A stretch of 64,000 nucleotides of DNA. Source: Coenobita brevimanus. Taxonomy: Eukaryota; Arthropoda; Malacostraca; Decapoda; Coenobitidae. Made by a program: the position numbers and the translations under genes. This document shows, piece by piece, positions 61,959 to 64,000 of this stretch (positions are counted from its first letter, which is position 1; the number at the start of each line of letters is the position of its first letter). Below the pieces are notes generated by a model that did no database searches, was not told where the DNA came from, and saw only the letters and a list, made by a program, of their open reading frames with translations. The stretch covers positions 9,726,004-9,790,003 of the forward strand of contig CM064713.1 of assembly GCA_032717465.1 (NCBI GenBank), read 5' to 3'.

Positions 61959-62039
61959 GGATGACAAAGTTGAAGGCACGGCAAAAATAAAAAGTGTCTA
62001 TTCAAAATAAAGTTAATATCTGTTAATAGGAATAAAACA

Positions 62040-62956
62040 CTAAAAGTAATAAAAGAATGATTTATAAAATAATTTCTTATAAAAGTGGAAGGAGGCCCGC
62101 CTCCTGAAGAAAACTAAAAACATCAGTAAAATCGTTAGAGGCCTCACCAAGCATCGAGGATAAACAGTAGGCACCATCTGCTCCCCCATGCCTATGAAGG
62201 AACCTCTGACGCAGGCCCCCAGACTCGGACATTCGACCAGCAAGTGACGGACAGTAAGGGGAACGAGGCAGTCATCACAGTACGGTTGAGTTTCACCACA
62301 CATGAGGAACCCATGTGTAAGCCGAGAATGCCCAATGCGAAGCCTAGCAAGAGCCACCTCCATTCGCCGAGGCATAGAGGGAAGAACCCTTGGCACAACC
62401 ACTCTCTGAAAGGTTTCTTTTAGTTTATTGTGAGAAACACCATCCCAGTGTCTCTGCCAACACGTACGAATTGCATACCGCAAGTAAGGTGTTACATCAG
62501 AAACAGGTAGTGGGTAGTCAGCTGGGGGCTGTTGAAAAGACGCAGCTTTAGCTAAAGTATCTGCCCTCTCATTGCCCACCACACCAACATGTGCAGGAAC
62601 CCAACAGAAGTCTACACGGCGGCCACGGCGGCCAAGTAGAAAAAGCCACTCTAAAATTGATAAAACCAATGGATGGGATGCATTAAAAAGACTCCAGTGC
62701 AGACAAAGCACTACGTGAGTCACTATAAATCACAAAAACGGATTGGCGGAGAGTAAAGATGATTTTAAGAGCATACAAAATTGCAGTCAGTTCTGCTGTA
62801 TACACTGAAGTAACGCCAGGAAAGGCTACCGCCTCTACTAAAGGAAGGGAAGACAACACCAAATCCTACTCCAGAATCAGTCTTAGACCCGTCAGTATAG
62901 ACGGGGACAGAACCCTCATGAATGGAGGCATGTTCTAAAAAGAGAGAGAGGGACAC
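62040..62956 (-). pseudogene. LINE-B RNase H and Cys/His tail, frameshifted
   Basis: Read in two frames: 62956-62765 with VYTDGSKTD and SGVGFGVVF, then 62723 downward with WVPAHVGVVGNERADTLAK, YCDDCLVPLTVRHLLVEC and a diverged end. A frameshift around 62690-62830 removes the reading of the FSDS-type motif. The domain is otherwise colinear with that of LINE-A. Confidence 0.78.
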
Positions 62957-63002
62957 CTGAGAGGGAAGTGAGCCCTTTTTTCAACAACGGACCTACAGAA
63001 TG

Positions 63003-64000
63003 TCACGCGAGGAGTAGCCAAGAACCCACCCTTGGGATCCGATGTGGACAAATTGCCAGTCTCGGGAGAGAGAGGGCTAGCATAACAGACCGGACCCTGT
63101 AACCAAATGGCTTTGGGAAATTGGGACGGGTCTCAAAAACAGAAGATCGGGAATCCTGTGAGACAATGGCACAAGAAACTGAGTCTGGAATGCGGTGAAG
63201 ACGATACCAACACCTCATCATTAGCAACTGGCGCCGCAAGTCCAAGGGGAGTACACCAGCATCTACCAACAAACTTGGAATTGGGGATGATCTGAATGCC
63301 CCGGTTGCCAGACGAACACCAGCATGATGCACAGAATTTAACAACCGGAGGCGGGCATCTGTTGCAGAGGAGTAGACCTCACACCCATATTCAACTTTAG
63401 GAAGAATAAGAGACCTATGCAAGAGGAGGAGGGTCTGACGGTCAGCACCCCAAGAGGTATGAGCTAAAACCCTCAAAAGACTCAAAGCTTTAAGACAAGC
63501 CACCTTAACAGAACGAATATGAGGAACCCAGGTTAATCTTCTATCAAACAGAAGACCCAGAAACCGCGTTTCTTCTACACAGGATATTCTTCTACCATAG
63601 AGATACAAGTCAGGGTCTGGGTGGACTCCTCGAAGACGACAAAAATGTATAGCCACTGTCTTTGCTGAAGAAAAATGGAAACCGCGTGCTTCTGCCCAGT
63701 CAGAAATTCTATTGAGAGCCAGCTGCAACTTCCTCTCTATCAGAGACATTCTAGACGCAGTGAAGGAAATCGAGAGGTCATCAACATATAGTGATCCTTG
63801 TACACCATCAGGAAGTACACTGATGACGCTGTTAATGGCTACAGCGAACTAGTGCTCGGGCATTAGAGAGCACTCCTCCCACTCGCACCCTTAAAATTCG
63901 GTTAGATAAAAACTGTTGAATAAAAACAGGTAAGCGCCCACGAAGACCAAACTCATGAAGAGAGAGTAAAATACCATGACGCCATGCAGTGTCATATGCC
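63003..64000 (-). pseudogene. LINE-B reverse transcriptase, partial
   Basis: Contains YVDDLSIS (about 63767-63793), a FHFSSAKTVAIHFCR block, a FLGLLFDRRLTWVPH block and LLLLHRSLILPKVEYGCEVYSSA. Near 63850, LINE-B lacks about 65 bases relative to LINE-A, which removes the GVPQGS-type box. Upstream coding resumes (AYDTAWRHGIL-like) to the window edge. Confidence 0.8.

Larger units (their letters stand above)
61890..64000 (-). mobile_element. LINE-B: second copy of the LINE-A family, running off the window
   Basis: Minus strand: RT (beyond 63750), RT thumb (63749-63003), RNase H (62956-62050), 3' UTR with hairpin (61928-61958) and a tail of (TCAA)n repeats, visible on the plus strand as GATTGATTGATTGATTG near 61890. 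It is clearly diverged from LINE-A at the DNA level but colinear with it. Several frameshifts and a deletion near 63850 disable it. The 5' part lies beyond 64000. Confidence 0.83.

Overview
The window looks like transposon-dense heterochromatin of an animal, most likely an arthropod and perhaps a decapod crustacean. That is inferred from the mix of families (a Ty3/Gypsy element, RNase H-bearing LINEs, an RTE-like LINE, TTAA-targeting piggyBac-like elements, many AT/GT microsatellites). No conserved host marker gene was found to confirm it. I found no intact host gene, tRNA, rRNA or CRISPR array. Nearly every base that can be assigned belongs to a mobile element or to a satellite made from mobile elements.

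1-6.74 kb: a Ty3/Gypsy element of the unusual Gmr1 type, in which integrase lies before reverse transcriptase (gag-PR-IN-RT). It is flanked by partial LTRs, lacks the end of RT and all of RNase H, and is interrupted at 3011-5451 by a piggyBac-like element with TTAA target duplications. 6.74-21.46 kb: four copies of one RNase H-bearing LINE family, here called LINE-C. They are a 3' stub (6742-6936), a full-length decayed plus-strand copy (6937-13072), a full-length, much better preserved minus-strand copy (13688-20012), and a 5'-truncated minus-strand copy (20013-21457). Their 3' ends carry a TA/GT microsatellite, a terminal hairpin and an A-tract. 21.46-23.22 kb: low-copy-looking DNA split by a 751-bp piggyBac-like MITE. 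23.22-26.2 kb: a long minus-strand RTE-like LINE (LINE-R) with endonuclease, RT and a PHD-like cysteine/histidine finger.

24.81-59.47 kb is the main feature: a head-to-tail array of a ~4.01-kb unit, eight full copies plus a partial ninth, almost identical to each other. Each unit is a mosaic of transposon pieces: the 5' half of LINE-R (minus strand), a piggyBac-like MITE with a second, inverted one nested in it at a TTAA, a DIRS-like RNase H remnant, a dispersed repeat with clustered GGATCC sites, and an A-run/(GA)n tract. The leftmost unit runs without a break into the longer LINE-R copy, which points to the place the unit was captured from.

59.47-64 kb: two minus-strand copies of another RNase H-bearing LINE family (LINE-A/B) sharing a 3'-terminal GGCGGC/GCCGCC hairpin. 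LINE-A broke the ninth satellite unit, so the array may continue beyond the window. The genes form no host pathway. What links them is nested insertion followed by tandem amplification of a transposon mosaic into a macrosatellite.
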